DNA from: Candidatus Alistipes intestinigallinarum
GTDB lineage: Bacteria > Bacteroidota > Bacteroidia > Bacteroidales > Rikenellaceae
DNA length: 64,000 bases
Direction: 5' to 3'
NCBI GenBank assembly: GCA_019115745.1
Contig: DXDA01000056.1
Span: 62,001 to 126,000, forward strand
Positions 50,399 to 58,462 of the stretch are shown here, piece after piece (positions within the stretch are counted from its first letter, which is position 1; every line of letters starts with the position of its first letter). The notes below the pieces were generated by a model. That model saw nothing but the letters and a program-made list of their open reading frames with translations, was not told the DNA's origin and did no database searches. The translations under genes were made by a program, and so were the position numbers.

Positions 50399-51317
50399 AC
50401 GATTTACGGGCACGGTGGTCCGTGCGACGGGGAGTTGGTACGACGTGGTGACGGAGGAGGGTTCGGCGGTCCGCTGCCGGATCCGGGGACGTCTGCGCCT
50501 GAAGGGGGTGCGCTCGACCAATCCGGTGGTCGTGGGCGACGTGGTGGATTGCGAACCCGGGGAGGGCGCCGACGAGGGGGTGATCGTGGAGATCCGCCCG
50601 CGCCGCAACTATGTGATCCGCCGGGCTTCGAATCTCTCGAAGGAGTCGCACATCATCGCCTCGAACATCGACCGGGCGCTGCTGATGGTGACGCTGCGTT
50701 CGCCGGAGACGCCTCCGGAGTTCGTGGACCGTTTTCTGGTGACGTGCGAGGCCTATAAGGTTCCGGTTACGATCCTGCTTTCGAAGATCGACCTGCAGGA
50801 TGCGGAGTCGGTTGCGGCGTTCCGCGCGGTGTACGAAGGGGCGGGCTACGAAGTGCTGGAGGTCTCGGTTCCCGAGGGCCGGGGCGTGGAGGAGGTCCGG
50901 GTGCTGCTCTCCGGACACACGACGCTGGTGTCGGGCAACTCCGGGGTCGGGAAGTCGACCCTGATCCAGACGATCGACCCGTCGCTGGAGATCCGCACGG
51001 GCGAGATCTCCGAGAGCCACCACAAGGGCCGCCATACGACGACCTTCTCGACGATGTACCCCCTGCAGGGAGGCGGTGCGGTGATCGACACGCCGGGGAT
51101 CAAGGGCTTCGGACTGATCGATATCGACGATGCCGAGTTGTGGCACTACTTCCCGGAGATGATGCGCACGGCCCCCGGGTGCCGTTTCTATAACTGTACG
51201 CATACGCACGAGCCGGGCTGTGCGGTGATCGAGGCCGTGAAGAGCGGTGAGATCGCCCTGGCGCGCTACGAGAGTTATCTGAAAATCCTCGACGAAGATG
51301 AGAAGTACCGCAAGTAA
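50391..51317 (+). CDS. rsgA: Ribosome small subunit-dependent GTPase RsgA
   Basis: RsgA is a circularly permuted GTPase that checks late 30S assembly. The 308-residue product has an N-terminal OB domain (FTGTVVRATGSWYDVV), then the permuted G domain: ILLSKIDL (G4), SGNSGVGKSTL (P-loop), HHKGRHTTTF, DTPGIKGFG (G3), and a C-terminal zinc site CRFYNCTHTHEPGCAV. It overlaps cvpA (8 bases) and the SpoU methyltransferase (20 bases). Confidence 0.95.
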   Translation: MDRRFTGTVVRATGSWYDVVTEEGSAVRCRIRGRLRLKGVRSTNPVVVGDVVDCEPGEGADEGVIVEIRPRRNYVIRRASNLSKESHIIASNIDRALLMVTLRSPETPPEFVDRFLVTCEAYKVPVTILLSKIDLQDAESVAAFRAVYEGAGYEVLEVSVPEGRGVEEVRVLLSGHTTLVSGNSGVGKSTLIQTIDPSLEIRTGEISESHHKGRHTTTFSTMYPLQGGGAVIDTPGIKGFGLIDIDDAELWHYFPEMMRTAPGCRFYNCTHTHEPGCAVIEAVKSGEIALARYESYLKILDEDEKYRK

Positions 51318-52023
51318 CGATACGACGCCGCGCAGCGATGCGCTGTTCGGCCCCGAAGCGGGTCCGGCCGCCGAGCGGATTGCCTGCCTGGCGGAATTCA
51401 TGACGGCGGAGCGCTACGGCGTGCTGCGGGGAAGCGTGTCGATGCGCACGCGCTATATGACGGTGCTGGCCGAGAACCTGTACCACGGCCAGAATGCGGC
51501 GGCGCTGATCCGCCATTGCGACGCCTTCGGGGTGCAGGAGATGCACACGGTGGAGACGCTGTGCCGTTTCGAGCCGAATCCGGTGATTGCGCGGGGTTCG
51601 GAACGGTGGGTCGACGTGCGGCGCCACGCCTCGACGCCGGAGGCGATTGCGGCGTTGCGGCGCCAGGGCTACCGGATCGTGGCGACGACGCCCCACCGCG
51701 AGGATGTCACCCCCGAGACCTTCGATGTTGCGAAGGGCCCCTTTGCGCTGGTGTTCGGCACGGAGCACGCCGGCATTTCGGACGATGCCATCGCTGCGGC
51801 AGACGAATTCCTGCGGATTCCGATGTGCGGACTGGTCGAGAGCCTGAACGTCTCGGCTTCGGCGGCGATCCTGATCTACCAACTCTCCGAACGGGTGCGG
51901 CATACGGTTCCGAATTGGGCGCTTCCGCTCCCGGAGCAGGCGGCGCTGATGGAGCGCTGGATGCGTCGCAGCGTGAAGGATGCCGATGCGATCCTGCAGC
52001 GGCGCTTCGGCTCTGCGGAGTGA
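51298..52023 (+). CDS. TrmH/SpoU-family RNA 2'-O-methyltransferase
   Basis: This 241-residue SPOUT methyltransferase has the three knot motifs: LAENLYHGQNAAALIRHCDAFGV (motif 1), PFALVFGTEHAGISDDAI (motif 2) and IPMCGLVESLNVSASAAI (motif 3). TrmH-type enzymes methylate Gm18 of tRNA; other SpoU members act on rRNA, so the target is not certain. The N-terminal 35 residues are variable. It starts inside the 3' end of rsgA (20-base overlap), an arrangement indicating coupled translation. Confidence 0.9.
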   Translation: MRSTASNDTTPRSDALFGPEAGPAAERIACLAEFMTAERYGVLRGSVSMRTRYMTVLAENLYHGQNAAALIRHCDAFGVQEMHTVETLCRFEPNPVIARGSERWVDVRRHASTPEAIAALRRQGYRIVATTPHREDVTPETFDVAKGPFALVFGTEHAGISDDAIAAADEFLRIPMCGLVESLNVSASAAILIYQLSERVRHTVPNWALPLPEQAALMERWMRRSVKDADAILQRRFGSAE

Positions 52024-52043
52024 CGTTTATCAAACGAGATAAG

Positions 52044-53243
52044 ATGAGTACGATTCTTCGAAAACAGTTTTTGGCCCATGTGGCCCAGACGTCGCCTTCG
52101 CCGATGCTGGTGGAGGTGGCCCGTGGTGAGGGTTCGTTCTTCTATACGCCCGAGGGGAAACGCTATTACGACCTGGTGGCGGGCGTTTCGGTGAGCAACG
52201 TCGGACACGCGAATCCGGCGGTGGTGCGGGCCGTCCAGGAGCAGGCGGCGCGCTACATGCACGTGATGGTCTACGGCGAGCTGGTCGAGACTCCGCAGGT
52301 GGCCTATGCGACGAAGATCGCCTCGCTGCTTCCCGCGCCGCTCGAAAGCGTCTATTTCGTCAACTCGGGCGCCGAGGCGGTCGAGGGTGCGCTGAAACTG
52401 GCCAAACGCTTCACGGGCCGCACGGAGATGATCTCCATGCGGCGGGCCTACCACGGTTCGACGCACGGCGCGATGAGCATGATGGGAGCTCCGGAGGGCG
52501 AGGAGTGGAAGGGTGCGTTCCGACCGCTGCTGCCCGACGTGCAGGCGATCGAGTTCAACGACTTTGCGCAACTGGAGCGCATCACGCGGCGTACGGCCTG
52601 TGTGCTGACCGAGCCGGTGCAGGGCGAGGCGGGGGTGCGGCCTCCGCACGCGGGCTACCTCGAAGCGCTGCGGAAACGCTGCGACGAGACGGGTACGCTG
52701 CTGATCTTCGACGAGATCCAGACCGGTCTGGGGCGTACGGGCGAGATGTTTGCGATGCAGAAATACGGCGTTACGCCCGACATCGTCTGCCTGGCGAAAG
52801 CCTTCGGCGGGGGGATGCCGCTCGGGGCCTTCATTTCGCGCCACGAGGTGATGGATACGCTGCAGCGCGACCCGGTGCTGGGGCATATCACCACCTTCGG
52901 CGGCCATCCGGTCTGCTGCGCGGCGGGCCTGGCGGCGCTCGACTACCTGCTGGACAACGGCGTGGTCGAAACGGTCGAAGCGAAGGGTGCCCTCTACGAG
53001 TGCCTGCTGCGGGACCATCCGGCCGTGCGGGAGATTCGCCGCAGCGGCCTGCTGCTGGCCGTGGAGCTGGGCTCTTCGGAGCGGCTCTACCGCATCATGG
53101 AGCTCTTCAAGGAGGCGGGAATCCTGAGCGACTGGTTCCTCTTCTGCGACACGGCCTTCCGCATCTCGCCACCGCTGACGATCTCCGAGGAGGAGGTGCG
53201 CGACAGCGCGGCGCTGATCCGGGAGTGCCTCGACCGGCTGTGA
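52044..53243 (+). CDS. Class III aminotransferase
   Basis: This 399-residue PLP-dependent enzyme shows VNSGAEAVEGALKLAKR, RRAYHGSTHGA, LIFDEIQTGLGRTG (PLP Asp) and CLAKAFGGGMPLGA with the Schiff-base Lys, followed by THxFGGHPV-type residues ITTFGGHPVCCA. Class III members include acetylornithine, GABA and succinyldiaminopimelate aminotransferases; no arginine-biosynthesis neighbour supports argD, so I leave the substrate open. The ATG at 52044 lies 20 bases after the SpoU stop. Confidence 0.88.
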   Translation: MSTILRKQFLAHVAQTSPSPMLVEVARGEGSFFYTPEGKRYYDLVAGVSVSNVGHANPAVVRAVQEQAARYMHVMVYGELVETPQVAYATKIASLLPAPLESVYFVNSGAEAVEGALKLAKRFTGRTEMISMRRAYHGSTHGAMSMMGAPEGEEWKGAFRPLLPDVQAIEFNDFAQLERITRRTACVLTEPVQGEAGVRPPHAGYLEALRKRCDETGTLLIFDEIQTGLGRTGEMFAMQKYGVTPDIVCLAKAFGGGMPLGAFISRHEVMDTLQRDPVLGHITTFGGHPVCCAAGLAALDYLLDNGVVETVEAKGALYECLLRDHPAVREIRRSGLLLAVELGSSERLYRIMELFKEAGILSDWFLFCDTAFRISPPLTISEEEVRDSAALIRECLDRL

Positions 53244-53271
53244 TCCGGACTCCGGCCCGGCCTGTAAGACA

Positions 53272-53304
53272 AACGGGAGACCCTTTTGGCAAAGGGCCTC
53301 CCGT
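53272..53304. terminator. Terminator between aminotransferase and nfo
   Basis: An interrupted stem (AACGGGAG pairs with CTCCCGTT and CCTTT pairs with AAAGG around TGGC) lies between the convergent genes and is followed by a T-rich run. Confidence 0.7.
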
Positions 53305-53342
53305 TCCTGTTTTCAGTGGGGGATGGAACTCTCCGCGGCAGC

Positions 53343-54191
53343 CTATGCCTCCTCGGCGAAGGCCTTGAGACGGGCAATCTCCTCGGGCCAGCGGGCCTCG
53401 TCGGGGGTCTCGAGAATCAGCGGAATGGCGTCGAAGCGCGGGTCGCGGGCGATGTAGCGGAAGCATTCGATGCCGATCATCCCGTCGCCGAGTGGCGAGT
53501 GGCGGTCGACGCGGCTCCCGAGGATCTTCATCGCATCGTTCAGGTGCATTCCCTTCAGATAGCGGAACCCGACGACCCGCTCCAGTTCGGCGAAGGTGGC
53601 GTCACACGCCTCGGCGGTGCGCAGGTCGTACCCGGCCGCAAAGGCATGACAGGTGTCGATGCAGACGCCGACGCGGGACTTGTCCTCCACGCGGTCGATC
53701 AGGTAGCGGAGGTGTTCGAAGCGGAATCCGAGGTTGGACCCCTGTCCGGCGGTATTTTCGATCACGGCCGTCACGCCGTGCGTGGCGTCGAGGGCGCGGT
53801 TGATCGATTCGGCGATGCGGTCGAGGCTCTCCTCTTCGGAGATCTGCTTCAGATGGCTCCCGGGGTGGAAGTTCAGGCGGTCGAGCCCAAGGAGTTCGCA
53901 CCGCTTCATCTCGTCGATGAAGGCTTCGCGAGACTTCTCCAGGGCTTCGGGATCGGGATGCCCGAGGTTGATCAGATAGGAGTCGTGAGGCAGGATCTGT
54001 GCGGCCGTGTACCCGCACTCGTCGCAGGCGCGGCGGAAAGCGTCGATCTCGGCGGCGGTCAGGGGTTTGGCCATCCATTGCCGCTGGTTTTTGGTGAAGA
54101 GCGCGAATCCCGAGGCGCCGATTTCCCGGGCGTTGCGGGGGGCGTTGTCGACCCCGCCGGATGCGCTGACGTGAGCTCCGAAATATTTCAT
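53343..54191 (-). CDS. nfo: Endonuclease IV (AP endonuclease)
   Basis: This 282-residue zinc-dependent apurinic/apyrimidinic endonuclease acts in base-excision repair. It begins [18 protein letters not shown] and shows the family motifs [34 protein letters not shown] and the C-terminal PLILETPD. Length matches the family. It has its own promoter box and is convergent with the aminotransferase operon. Confidence 0.95.
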   Translation of the reverse strand: MKYFGAHVSASGGVDNAPRNAREIGASGFALFTKNQRQWMAKPLTAAEIDAFRRACDECGYTAAQILPHDSYLINLGHPDPEALEKSREAFIDEMKRCELLGLDRLNFHPGSHLKQISEEESLDRIAESINRALDATHGVTAVIENTAGQGSNLGFRFEHLRYLIDRVEDKSRVGVCIDTCHAFAAGYDLRTAEACDATFAELERVVGFRYLKGMHLNDAMKILGSRVDRHSPLGDGMIGIECFRYIARDPRFDAIPLILETPDEARWPEEIARLKAFAEEA

Positions 54192-54225
54192 GTCGAACGA
54201 TTTTTCTGGTGTGTTAAGCTACGGA

Positions 54226-54233
54226 CAAAGTTA
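54226..54233 (-). promoter_or_regulatory. -7 promoter box of nfo
   Basis: TAACTTTG is read on the minus strand, with a leader of about 28 bases to the ATG at 54191. Confidence 0.6.
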
Positions 54234-54254
54234 AGGATTTTGTAAATAAATTCA

Positions 54255-54262
54255 TAACTTTG
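54255..54262 (+). promoter_or_regulatory. -7 promoter box of the DUF3078 gene
   Basis: TAACTTTG on the + strand lies 21 bases from the identical nfo box on the other strand; the leader to the ATG at 54295 is about 26 bases. Confidence 0.6.
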
Positions 54263-54294
54263 CAAATTGGAAATCTAACACCATCGTTTTGGTT

Positions 54295-55464
54295 ATGAAA
54301 AGTCTTCATGCGCTGCTTGCCGGCGTGTTTCTGCTGGTTTCGGGGCTTCCGGCTGCGGCCCAGATCTCGATCGACGAGGTCAAGGCCGAGCCTCAGGACG
54401 TGAAGTTCCGCGACGAACTGAAATCCACCGCTGTGGATGTGGATTATTTCAGCCTGGCGCGCTACAAGGCTGAGCGTGCTGCGATCCGCAAGGAACGCAA
54501 TTACCTGGAGATCAGTTCGGGACTTCAGGGATCGCTGTCGTCCTACAACGATCCGTGGATTGCCGTCTCGGGCGGTGACAACTCCATTGCACTGGTTGCG
54601 ACGCTCAACCTGCGACACCTGTTCAAGAAGAATCTCTTCTCGATCGAGACGAAATTTTCGGCCAAGATCGGTTATAACCGCATGAAGGTCGAGACGACGG
54701 ACGACAACGGCGAGACGGTGAGCAACGGGGTGTGGTTCAAGAACCAGGACGAGTTTCTTTTTTGGGTGAACCCGGCCTTCACGCTGGCGAAGAACTGGAC
54801 CTATGGTTCGACGTTCCAGTTCCGGAGCCAGTTCGTCAACGGCTACAAGTCGCGTACCGAGCAGGAGATCGATCACCTGAAAAGCACCTTTCTGTCTCCT
54901 GGTTACCTCGACATTTCGCTGGGTTTGACCTACAAGAGCCCCCAGCCGAAGTTCCCGATCTCCGTGAACATCTCGCCTGTGGCCATGAGTGCGGTTTTCG
55001 TGGAGAACGAGACGATCCGCAACAACGTCTGGGACAACAAACCGGGTTGGGAGGCTTATGGTTTGGCCTCGGAGAATGAGACTTCGAAGTACGAAGGGGG
55101 TTCGTCGGTCGAGATCAACTTTGACCGGACGTTCGGCAAGACGGGCTACCTGCGCTACCGGACGACGATCTACTCCTTCTACGGATGGATTACGGACATC
55201 AGCCAGCAGAACCGGATCAGCGACTATACCGAATACCGGCACGCCTACGAGGCCTGGGAGCAGGAGGGCAAGGATCCGGAGACGAAACCGCGCCTGGCCA
55301 TCCACCCGACGGTCCGTTGGACGAATACCGTCGACATCAAGGCCACGAAGTTCCTGACGACGACGCTGAGTTTCCAACTCTACTATAACCGGGCCCAGAA
55401 TACCGAAGTCCAGACCCAGACGCTGCTGAGCGTGGGTCTTACGTATACCTTCAAGAACAAGTGA
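54295..55464 (+). CDS. DUF3078 outer-membrane-type protein
   Basis: The 389-residue protein has a signal peptide (MKSLHALLAGVFLLVSGLPAAAQ) and then alternating beta strands ending in an aromatic/Lys C-terminus (SVGLTYTFKNK), consistent with an outer-membrane beta-barrel. It matches DUF3078, a Bacteroidetes family of unknown function. The strand pattern includes LRHLFKKNLFSIETKFSAKI and GSTFQFRSQFVNGY. Its stop overlaps the S41 protease start (TGATG), so the two are translated together, perhaps as a barrel and its periplasmic protease. Confidence 0.85.
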   Translation: MKSLHALLAGVFLLVSGLPAAAQISIDEVKAEPQDVKFRDELKSTAVDVDYFSLARYKAERAAIRKERNYLEISSGLQGSLSSYNDPWIAVSGGDNSIALVATLNLRHLFKKNLFSIETKFSAKIGYNRMKVETTDDNGETVSNGVWFKNQDEFLFWVNPAFTLAKNWTYGSTFQFRSQFVNGYKSRTEQEIDHLKSTFLSPGYLDISLGLTYKSPQPKFPISVNISPVAMSAVFVENETIRNNVWDNKPGWEAYGLASENETSKYEGGSSVEINFDRTFGKTGYLRYRTTIYSFYGWITDISQQNRISDYTEYRHAYEAWEQEGKDPETKPRLAIHPTVRWTNTVDIKATKFLTTTLSFQLYYNRAQNTEVQTQTLLSVGLTYTFKNK

Positions 55465-57104
55465 TGTACCGCAATTCGAAACAGACGATTCTCTTTCCGC
55501 TGCTGTTGGCCGCGGGGGTGGTCGCGGGGCTGTTGCTCGGACAGTATCTGGGCCGCAACACCACGGCCTCGCAACTCAAGGGGGTGCTCGACCGCATGAC
55601 GCTTCCCACGAACAAACTCACCTATACGCTTTCGCTGATCGAGAACGAATACGTCGATTCGGTGTCGATGGATTCGCTTTCGGAACACGTCATTCCGCTG
55701 CTGGTGCGCGAACTCGATCCGCATTCGGTCTACATTCCGGCGTCGGAGATGGCCGAGCTGAACGAGCCGCTCGAAGGGGAGTTCGACGGCATCGGCGTGG
55801 TGTTCAACATGGCTACCGATACGGTGATCGTGCTGAACGTCATCCCGCAGGGGCCGAGCGACAAGGCGGGCGTGAAGGCCGGAGACCGGATCATCGAGAT
55901 CGACGATTCGCTGGTCGCCGGGCGTAAGATCCCGCAGAACCAGATTGTCAAACGCCTGCGCGGGCCCCGCGGTTCGAAGGTCCACCTGGGACTCGAACGA
56001 CAGGGGATCTCCGACCTGGTGCGGGTTGAGGTCGAACGGGGCGTGATTCCGATCAAGAGCGTCGAATCGGCCTTCCGGATCGCCGACAGCATCGGCTATA
56101 TCAAGCTGGGGCAGTTTGCGCGGACGACGCACGAGGAGATCCGACAGTCGCTGGCGAAGCTGCGCGGCGAGGGGGTCACGAAGCTGATCTTCGACCTGCG
56201 GGGCAATTCGGGGGGATTTCTCGACCAGGCGATCGGCGTCGCCAACGAGTTCCTGCATGAAGGGCAACTGATCGTCTATACGGAGGACCGGCATCACCGC
56301 CAGTTGCGGGAATACGCCGACGGAACGGGTACGGCTCAGGAGATGGAGGTCGCCGTCCTGATCGACGAGGGGAGTGCCTCGTCGAGTGAGATCCTGGCGG
56401 GGGCGCTGCAGGACAACGACCGGGGAACGATCGTCGGACGTCGGTCGTTCGGCAAGGGCCTCGTGCAGCGGCAAATCCCCTACAGCGACGGCTCGGCGCT
56501 GCGCCTGACGACGGCGCGCTACTATACGCCCACGGGCCGTTCGATCCAGAAACCCTACACGATCGGCGACGATGCGAGCTACGAGGAGGACCTGGTGAAC
56601 CGCTACCGCAACAACGAGTTCTTCTCGGCGGACAGCATCCACTTCGCCGATTCGCTCAAACGGGTGACGCCGGGCGGCAAGGTGGTCTACGGCGGCGGAG
56701 GCATCATGCCGGATGTCTTCGTTCCGGCCGATACGACCGACGTGACGAAATACTTCATCGAGGTGGTGGGTCGGAACATCCTCTACCGTTATACGATCGA
56801 GTATGCGGACCGTCACCGCGAGGCCTTGAATGCCGTGCAAACGCTCGACCAACTGGAAGCCCTGCTCGACAGCGACCGGACACTGATGGATGACTTTATC
56901 AGCTATGCGGCCCGGAAGGGGGTTGCGCCGCGCTATGGCGACATTGCCCGTTCGCGCAAACTCATCGAGGCGCAGCTCCGGGCCTATATCGGGCGCAACA
57001 CGGCCCTGGAGGACAACGGTTTCTATGCCAATATCTATCCCGTCGACAACGTGATCGTGCGTGCAATCGGGATCCTGAAGGGAGAGGAGGCGAACCATGA
57101 TTAA
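55464..57104 (+). CDS. S41 C-terminal processing protease (second copy)
   Basis: This 546-residue periplasmic protease has an N-terminal anchor helix (residues about 9-27), the segment LIENEYVDSVSMDSLSEHVIP, a PDZ domain (about 85-165) and the S41 core with Ser in EGSASSSEILAGAL and Lys in RRSFGKGLVQ. It shares layout and motifs with the protease at 9422. The start ATG overlaps the DUF3078 stop; a GTG three bases upstream is also possible. Its own 3' end overlaps the next small gene by 8 bases. Confidence 0.93.
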   Translation: MYRNSKQTILFPLLLAAGVVAGLLLGQYLGRNTTASQLKGVLDRMTLPTNKLTYTLSLIENEYVDSVSMDSLSEHVIPLLVRELDPHSVYIPASEMAELNEPLEGEFDGIGVVFNMATDTVIVLNVIPQGPSDKAGVKAGDRIIEIDDSLVAGRKIPQNQIVKRLRGPRGSKVHLGLERQGISDLVRVEVERGVIPIKSVESAFRIADSIGYIKLGQFARTTHEEIRQSLAKLRGEGVTKLIFDLRGNSGGFLDQAIGVANEFLHEGQLIVYTEDRHHRQLREYADGTGTAQEMEVAVLIDEGSASSSEILAGALQDNDRGTIVGRRSFGKGLVQRQIPYSDGSALRLTTARYYTPTGRSIQKPYTIGDDASYEEDLVNRYRNNEFFSADSIHFADSLKRVTPGGKVVYGGGGIMPDVFVPADTTDVTKYFIEVVGRNILYRYTIEYADRHREALNAVQTLDQLEALLDSDRTLMDDFISYAARKGVAPRYGDIARSRKLIEAQLRAYIGRNTALEDNGFYANIYPVDNVIVRAIGILKGEEANHD

Positions 57105-57333
57105 GCGACTGATCGGCTTTGTGGTTACCGTGGGCGTCCTTGCCGTGGTGGTGCTGACCTTCCTGCACCGCGACCGTTTCCGGACGATGTTGCCCGTTGG
57201 CGACCCTGCGGAAGAGACCGTTACGGTGCAGGAGACCCTGCCTGTTCCCGTTGCGACCGCTTCCGGCGAGACCGTTGCGGGCGTCGATTCCCTCTCTCCG
57301 GCCCCGGAATTCCCGGATTCGCTCCGCGAGTAG
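57097..57333 (+). CDS. Small single-helix membrane protein
   Basis: This 78-residue product has one membrane helix (about residues 5-23) followed by a Pro/Glu/Ser-rich periplasmic tail. I recognise no family. Support for it being real: the ATG follows a purine-rich GGAGAGGAGG site, it overlaps the S41 protease stop by 8 bases, and a terminator follows after about 90 bases. It may be an accessory of the protease. Confidence 0.6.
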   Translation: MIKRLIGFVVTVGVLAVVVLTFLHRDRFRTMLPVGDPAEETVTVQETLPVPVATASGETVAGVDSLSPAPEFPDSLRE

Positions 57334-57425
57334 CGGCCCGACCGGACGAAGTCCCGCTTTCCGGTTCTTTTACGAGGCTTCACGGCTTGCTTTTTGCCGT
57401 TTTTCGCCTCGCTCCTTTCATCGAA

Positions 57426-57451
57426 AAAGGCAGCCCGCAAAGGCTGCCTTT
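57426..57451. terminator. Bidirectional terminator between the S41 operon and deoC
   Basis: The 10-bp stem AAAGGCAGCC (57426-57435) and GGCTGCCTTT (57442-57451) encloses a CGCAAA loop; A/T ends on both sides serve the convergent genes. Confidence 0.85.
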
Positions 57452-57481
57452 CTTTTGTCCGTACGGACTGCCGATATACTA

Positions 57482-58363
57482 CTAATAATACTTGATGCTC
57501 TTCCCTTCAATGGCCGAGAGGATGTTGTTTGCTGCGGAGGATGCCCCGATGCGGAAGAGGTCCGTCGTGAGCCACTCCTTGCCGAGAATCTCCTCGACAA
57601 TCGTGTAATAGAGCGCTGCGTCCTCGGGGGTCCGGACGCCTCCTGCGGCCTTGAATCCCACCTTGCGGCCGGTCTGCTGGTAATAGTCGCGGATAGCCTG
57701 ACACATCACCACGGCGGCTTCGGGGGTTGCCGCAACGTCGATCTTTCCCGTCGAGGTCTTGACGAAATCGGCTCCGGCGAACATCGACAGTAACGATGCC
57801 TTGCGGATGAGTTCGGGTGTCTTGAGGGCTCCGGATTCGATGATGACCTTCAGGACGATGTCGCTGTCCATTTCGGCGCGGATCACCTCCACCTCATTGG
57901 CGGCCTCATCGTATTCACCCGTGAGCATTCTGCCGACATTCAGAACGATGTCGATCTCATCGGCCCCGTTCTCCACGGCCATGGCCACTTCGAGCGCCTT
58001 CACTTCGAGGAAGGTCTGCGCTGCGGGGAATCCGCCTCCGACGCTCGTAATCCTCATCGGCGTACCGTCGACGGCGAGCCCTACCGTATCGACGAATGCG
58101 GGATAGACGCAGATCGATGCGACGTTGGGAATGTGGGGGTATTTTTCATAGAATTCCGCCGCTTTGCGCGCGAATTCCGTGACGGAGGTTACCGAGTCGT
58201 TGCACGACAGGGTTGTGAGGTCGATGGCCGAGTAACAGAACTTGTATACTTCGGCGTTGTGGTTGCGAGCTTCTGCGATTTTGCGGATGCGGGCAACTTC
58301 CTCGTCTACCTGAGCGGTACTACAGGCGGGCGCATACTCTTTCAGATGGTTGGCGTATTCCAT
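57482..58363 (-). CDS. deoC: Deoxyribose-phosphate aldolase
   Basis: DeoC splits 2-deoxyribose-5-phosphate to acetaldehyde and glyceraldehyde-3-phosphate in deoxynucleoside catabolism. The 293-residue product has the Schiff-base Lys in ADFVKTSTGK, the proton-relay Lys in GRKVGFKAAGGVRT and the ENGADEIDIVLN segment. It is longer than E. coli DeoC (259) by an N-terminal extension, typical of this branch. A -7 box (TATTTTTG, 58392-58385 on the minus strand) lies upstream. Confidence 0.95.
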   Translation of the reverse strand: MEYANHLKEYAPACSTAQVDEEVARIRKIAEARNHNAEVYKFCYSAIDLTTLSCNDSVTSVTEFARKAAEFYEKYPHIPNVASICVYPAFVDTVGLAVDGTPMRITSVGGGFPAAQTFLEVKALEVAMAVENGADEIDIVLNVGRMLTGEYDEAANEVEVIRAEMDSDIVLKVIIESGALKTPELIRKASLLSMFAGADFVKTSTGKIDVAATPEAAVVMCQAIRDYYQQTGRKVGFKAAGGVRTPEDAALYYTIVEEILGKEWLTTDLFRIGASSAANNILSAIEGKSIKYY

Positions 58364-58384
58364 ACTTTCGTTGGTGGTTTTCTA

Positions 58385-58392
58385 CAAAAATA
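58385..58392 (-). promoter_or_regulatory. -7 promoter box of deoC
   Basis: TATTTTTG on the minus strand, about 22 bases before the ATG at 58363. Confidence 0.6.
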
Positions 58393-58410
58393 GGAAAATA
58401 ATTCGAACCC

Positions 58411-58443
58411 GCAAAAAAAGCCCGGATCAAACGATCCGGGCTT
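58411..58443 (-). terminator. Terminator of the OmpA/TPR lipoprotein gene
   Basis: The 11-bp stem AAGCCCGGATC (58418-58428) and GATCCGGGCTT (58433-58443), loop AAAC, is followed by seven T residues on the minus strand. Confidence 0.88.
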
Positions 58444-58462
58444 CTCTTTATGGTGAAGAAAC

